21,399 bases of DNA from a virus, in the IMG/VR virus record IMGVR_UViG_3300018059_000353, positions 1 to 21,399 of that record, one strand, 5' to 3'. Numbering within the stretch: position 1 is the first letter of the stretch; each line of letters begins with the position of its first letter. The notes beneath the pieces were generated by a model. The model saw only the letters and a program-made list of their open reading frames with translations, was not told the DNA's origin and did not search any database. This document shows, piece by piece, positions 17,524 to 21,399 of the stretch. The translations under genes and the position numbers were made by a program.

Positions 17524-20500
17524 CAGAGGATGCTCGTCCAGCCAAGATGCACAGTTACATCTGCATAGGCCGTCGCGCTCAACGAGTCAGTGACTGTGCA
17601 GCGCGCAACTCCATCCATTCGCGTGCCATCAAAGAAGCTTGTGCCTCTGAACGTCGTTGTCGCAGAGGCGGGGGAATCAATCGTGATGCCTGTACCGCCG
17701 GTCAGCCATGCCCACGCATAGGTGTATCCGGGTGTTCCGCCAGTTGGCGTCACTACCGTCGATCCGGTTACGGCCGTCTTCGGGTTCGGGGGCGGGAACC
17801 CCCCGCCTGCACTAAGATTGTCCGGCACGGCAGTGGCAGCAAGAGCGGCTGTCACAGACGAGGCTGCTGCGGCGAGCCCATCCCCGACCGGCTCCACAAC
17901 ACTCACTTCGCCGCTTCGCGTGAGGCGAAGCCAGTAGTAGCGCGTTGTGGTATCCGTCTTCTGAAGGAAGAGTCCAACCGCGTAGCCACTCCATGCAAGC
18001 GTTGCGCTTGCAAACGGACTTACCGAGGTGTGCTCGAAAAGCTCCACGAACCCAATCATCTTGGAGACGCTCGGCAAGGCCCACGAAAACTTGATGCCGT
18101 TTGCCTTGCCCACCGCGGTGAAATCGACCGGCTTTTCGCCGTGCTCGCCGGGGGCTTCGATGTTGGAACTCTCGCCGTCGGTCGGACCTGCGGGCTCCCA
18201 CTCCGAATACAACGGTAGCCGCCCGAACTCAGGATCAATGCGCGCGCGAATCCAGTAGTAGCGCAAACCGCCAAGCGGAAGCTGATGGAAGTACGCCGAG
18301 CCCTTCACCTCTCCGGCGCTGGTTGCATTCTCGCGGTTGTTGTCGATGCTCGCCCAGACCTCGATGACGGTGTACGCATCGGAGGCTGGCGGCGTCCACG
18401 TCAGGGAATTTCCACCCTGCACGTGACTGGCGACGAGATCGGCAGGCGCGGGAGGCGTGGCGTCCTCGTCGTCTTCCGGGACTTGCGGCTCCGGGATGTA
18501 CTGAATCCGAAGCGCAGCGTTCGAGTAGTCGTGACCTGAAATGACGGCCGGATCAGCGTATCCGGCGTGAGGGTTGCCGGGTCTCGCGATCGGATCGGCT
18601 ATCACTGGATTCGGCGTGAGCGTCGAACTGCGATCCACCATCGCATTGCCGGACTGCGTCACGGTCCCGGTCAATGCCGAAAACTTTCCCGCCATGATCG
18701 GAAACGAAAGCTGGTTGCCATCGAGCAGCAGCAGGAAAGAGCCGGGACTGCCGGCACCACCGGCACCGGGGTGCATCTGGATATTGCCGTTGGTGATGAA
18801 GGCCGGAGCTGTCGTGCTCTCGCCGTTCAGAGTGATGCTGCCTGAGGCACCATAAGCAAAGCCACGACAGATCAGGCAGAAGCCCGCCCCCCCGGCTCCC
18901 CCGGCACCACCAGCCGCAAGAACCGAGTCGTTCTGCGAGACGATGCGGCCACCGGGCGCCCCGCCGGTCCCGCGAAGATCGGTCGGCAAGCCGAGCAGGG
19001 TACTGCCATCGACGCGCAGCTCAAGCGAGGGGAACGCATCGTTCTTTGCCTTGGTCAGTTCAGCCGGGAGCGTTCGAACTTTATGGAACCCGGTGATACC
19101 GGCGACCTCATCGACGCGAATCCCATCCCAGCCGCGTGAGTTGCCGATGAAGCCGGGATTCCCCGCGAAGGTGTCATCCCACGCGCCCGTACCCGGATCG
19201 GAAACACCAGCCTGGCCGTCGCCGGTTCCGACCAGATCGCCGTTCTTCGTCACGAAGCCGCGAATCTGAAACATCACGTTTTCGGTGATGTTGATGATTA
19301 CGCCATCGAGAAAGGTCAGATCGCCGAGGTAGTAGTAGATCGCCGCGGCGTTGGCGAGGCTCGCATGCCCCGTCAGGTTGTACGTGCCGGCCTGCACGAT
19401 GCCATCGACAATGGTGAGTACCGAGGTCAGCGGTGTCCCGATAGCCCCGTAGAAGTCGTCCGGGAGCGAGGCATTGACGCTATCCGAAGGCGGGAAGAGC
19501 CCCGGCCTTGCCGTGGAACCGAACAACTCCAGCGCAACATCGCCGCTCAGGAAGTCGTAGCTCTTCTGCTGGATCTCGTGCGAGCGGTTGTAGTCACCCG
19601 CCGATCCGGCAAAATCCCGCAGCACGTCCGAGGACACCGAAAGCCGCACCACATCGCCCACCTCCAACCGGTTGAGCGAGCCCAGCACTGTGCAATCAGT
19701 CGTCTGCGGAGGCGCGGCGTACGCGTCACGGATTGAATCCAGCCGCTGCGCAAGCGTCGCGTCCGTTGCCCGCTGGCCGTCCAGTCCGCGGAACTGGTAA
19801 GTCAGGAGTTTCGACTTACCGTGCGCATCGGCAGAGTCCCAGTCAATCCACCCTGTTTCCCGGATGAAGTCCTCAGCGATCGGGTCGTACGCCCACAAGA
19901 TTCGAAAGTCGTTGTGAACCAGATCGTAGCGGTGCTCAAGCTCGCCGAGGGAGACGATCTCGCGCTCGGTGAGCGTCGCTACCGGAGAGGCGTCCGAGAT
20001 CAGCGCGACACGTCGCCGAAGGCCCAGAGCGCCATCGGAGTACACCGGGGAATAGCACCCGAGCAGGAGGTAGATTTCCTTCTCGAGGAAAGCCTTCCCT
20101 TCCGATTGCTGCTTCAGGCCCACAAAGCGGAACACGAGTGCCGCCGTATCGTCTGTCGGGTCCCACAGATCAGGCCCGATGCCGGTGAAGTCGCTTAAAC
20201 GGACAAAGGCTGTGTCGATTCCGAGGTGCCAGTGATCCGGCAACACGTTCGCGGTGCCGTAAATGATGCCGGTCATCACCGCATAGGCGAGTTTCGGCCC
20301 CGGCATCTCGAGGTAGATAAATTCCTCGACCTTCGGGCGCTTGTCCGGGGGCGTTACCGGATCTACCGCATACCCTTTCGCCACCGTGTTGTGAACACCG
20401 CGGGTACAGCCTGAAAAGCTGTCGGAGGTCTTCCCGGTATACCGGATGATCTCTTCTCCGAGCCGGAAGTACCCTACGGTCTGTCCTGGCGCATCCGAGT

Positions 20501-21062
20501 AGGACGTACCGTGCGCGACCATATGGAAGCGCGAGGTGTCGTAGACCGGAATGATGTCCGCAAAGGCGGACACCGAATCCCGCAACGTTGTCGAGACCGG
20601 CCGGAAGACTTCCTGCTGAAGCTCCCGCGTAATATCCGAGCAGCGAACCTCGTACCGTCCACCGCTGTAGAGACAGCGCGTAACGATCTGCGTCTGAAAC
20701 AGTTGGAAGTCCGAGAAGTCCATACCTTCAGCGCCGAGGTACAGTCTCACTCGCCGACGCCTCAGTCCCGCGCCCTGCGTCTGAAGCTGCGAGCGCATCG
20801 CGATGGTGAAGGCTTGCGCCTTGTCTACCAGCGTGAAGGTGAAAGAACCTATTTCCGAGCGGCCCTCATCCGGGATAATGCGCTGAGAGATCGCCGAGGG
20901 TCGCTGCAGCATCCCTTGCAGCACATCGCCGGGAACATTCGGAATGTCGTCGTGGCTCGTGATGTACGGGGAGGCGACGTCGAACTCGATCTGTACGACG
21001 GCGCGCGGGCGCCTGCTTCGCGCCTCGTTCGCGAGCGCGAATTGGATCGGGTCGGCGCGCAT
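17523..21062 (-). CDS. Tail tip attachment protein (J-like, multi-domain)
   Basis: 1179 residues. About 1-470: hub-type domain (VQIEFDVASPYITSHDDIP..., GEEIIRYTG, CTRGVHNT). About 540-840: glycine-rich beta structure including GGAGGAGGAG near 712-724. About 869-960 and 976-1060: two fibronectin-III-like domains (TPPAPADLVASH...WTPP; FTAVGKANGIKFSWALP). About 1085-1175: an Ig-like end (PTGGTPGYTYAWAW...CTVTDS). This is the central fibre or baseplate component that contacts the host. ATGA overlaps on both sides place it in one late transcript. Confidence 0.85.
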   Translation of the reverse strand: MRADPIQFALANEARSRRPRAVVQIEFDVASPYITSHDDIPNVPGDVLQGMLQRPSAISQRIIPDEGRSEIGSFTFTLVDKAQAFTIAMRSQLQTQGAGLRRRRVRLYLGAEGMDFSDFQLFQTQIVTRCLYSGGRYEVRCSDITRELQQEVFRPVSTTLRDSVSAFADIIPVYDTSRFHMVAHGTSYSDAPGQTVGYFRLGEEIIRYTGKTSDSFSGCTRGVHNTVAKGYAVDPVTPPDKRPKVEEFIYLEMPGPKLAYAVMTGIIYGTANVLPDHWHLGIDTAFVRLSDFTGIGPDLWDPTDDTAALVFRFVGLKQQSEGKAFLEKEIYLLLGCYSPVYSDGALGLRRRVALISDASPVATLTEREIVSLGELEHRYDLVHNDFRILWAYDPIAEDFIRETGWIDWDSADAHGKSKLLTYQFRGLDGQRATDATLAQRLDSIRDAYAAPPQTTDCTVLGSLNRLEVGDVVRLSVSSDVLRDFAGSAGDYNRSHEIQQKSYDFLSGDVALELFGSTARPGLFPPSDSVNASLPDDFYGAIGTPLTSVLTIVDGIVQAGTYNLTGHASLANAAAIYYYLGDLTFLDGVIINITENVMFQIRGFVTKNGDLVGTGDGQAGVSDPGTGAWDDTFAGNPGFIGNSRGWDGIRVDEVAGITGFHKVRTLPAELTKAKNDAFPSLELRVDGSTLLGLPTDLRGTGGAPGGRIVSQNDSVLAAGGAGGAGGAGFCLICRGFAYGASGSITLNGESTTAPAFITNGNIQMHPGAGGAGSPGSFLLLLDGNQLSFPIMAGKFSALTGTVTQSGNAMVDRSSTLTPNPVIADPIARPGNPHAGYADPAVISGHDYSNAALRIQYIPEPQVPEDDEDATPPAPADLVASHVQGGNSLTWTPPASDAYTVIEVWASIDNNRENATSAGEVKGSAYFHQLPLGGLRYYWIRARIDPEFGRLPLYSEWEPAGPTDGESSNIEAPGEHGEKPVDFTAVGKANGIKFSWALPSVSKMIGFVELFEHTSVSPFASATLAWSGYAVGLFLQKTDTTTRYYWLRLTRSGEVSVVEPVGDGLAAAASSVTAALAATAVPDNLSAGGGFPPPNPKTAVTGSTVVTPTGGTPGYTYAWAWLTGGTGITIDSPASATTTFRGTSFFDGTRMDGVARCTVTDSLSATAYADVTVHLGWTSIL

Positions 21063-21399
21063 CAGGCTTCGCGAACGTCGAAGCCGAACTGGATCATCCG
21101 TTCGCCATAGAGGCCCTTGATGAACAGCTCTTCCGAGGCGCCTTCGTCATCCCGAACCACGGTCATCTCAGCGAGCGGCATGTCAGGTGTGCCACGCGCA
21201 TCGAAGGTGAAAGGCTGGCCGTCCGCAGTGCTGGCAAGAAACTCTCGCAGAACGGCCGCTTCCTGCTCCTGGATCGGTTCGAGCGTGATGCGCCAGATGC
21301 GCTCACGGCCGAAGTAATTGGTCTCCACCACTCCGGAAATGCTCTTCTGCTTCGTCTTCAAGTCCTTGCCGATGAATTGAAACCCGTCCCCCGTGATGA
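21062..21399 (-). CDS. Tail protein, N-terminus outside window (partial)
   Basis: The frame is open to the window edge (ITGDGFQFIGKDLKTKQKS...), so the TTG at 21,361 is not the real start and the gene is incomplete. 112 visible codons with a beta-rich pattern (WRITLEPIQEQEAAVLREFLA...GQPFTFDARG..., MIQFGFDVREA). Its stop overlaps the tail-tip start by 4 nt. The position before the tail-tip protein suggests a small tail-tip component; family not identified. Confidence 0.7.
   Translation of the reverse strand, partial: ITGDGFQFIGKDLKTKQKSISGVVETNYFGRERIWRITLEPIQEQEAAVLREFLASTADGQPFTFDARGTPDMPLAEMTVVRDDEGASEELFIKGLYGERMIQFGFDVREA

Noticed and set aside
1-21399. CRISPR array, insertion sequence, rRNA
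   Set aside because: No regularly spaced repeats, transposase or rRNA sequence found on reading either strand.

Overview
The window is a piece of a temperate, tailed (probably siphovirus-type) phage genome with a Gram-negative, GC-rich host, most likely a proteobacterium. The evidence is a tyrosine integrase beside an attP-like site made from the 3' half of a tRNA-Glu(CTC), nested spanin genes (Rz/Rz1) that imply an outer membrane, a T4-type lysozyme, a 1179-residue tail-tip protein and a beta-helix tail spike. Genus cannot be named from the sequence. Phage genes lie on both sides of the attachment core, so this looks like a free or circular phage form with attP in the middle; tandem prophages are the alternative.

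Left arm (1-6586, + strand): a tightly overlapped early operon of small genes. It includes a phage recombination-type protein with an ExoX-like C-terminal domain, a Ref-like HNH nuclease, a tRNA-guanine-transglycosylase-fold protein (DpdA-like candidate) in a cassette bounded by a perfect 60-bp direct repeat, a GIY-YIG protein, an excisionase-type HTH protein and the integrase. Att region (6587-6828): a 16-bp match to the bacterial parS consensus, the tRNA-Glu 3' half, a strong hairpin and repeated heptamers that could be integrase arm sites.

Middle (6829-12297, + strand): a train of more than 20 very small genes, many Cys-rich (zinc-ribbon-like) and eleven consecutively joined by 4-nt ATGA/GTGA overlaps. 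It ends with a TylF-type methyltransferase and two further small genes. A recurring 13-nt junction motif (TGAGMACCRCATG) marks several gene boundaries. Because the core supplies the 3' half of tRNA-Glu, integration would place this train directly downstream of the host tRNA promoter.

Right arm (12318-21399, - strand): the late operon read right to left. It holds an incomplete tail gene, the tail-tip protein, a tail spike, an acyltransferase-3 membrane protein (probable O-antigen acetylase), several small membrane proteins, a lysozyme, a holin candidate and Rz/Rz1. A factor-independent terminator for this strand appears only at about 9966-9989, so late mRNA may run antisense under about 2.3 kb of the accessory genes.

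The main points for a second look are the repeat-bounded TGT-like gene, the parS-like site beside attP, the gene-junction motif, an 82-aa protein with 23 acidic and no Lys/Arg residues, a RanBP2-type zinc-finger signature in a phage protein, and a probable ATT start codon.
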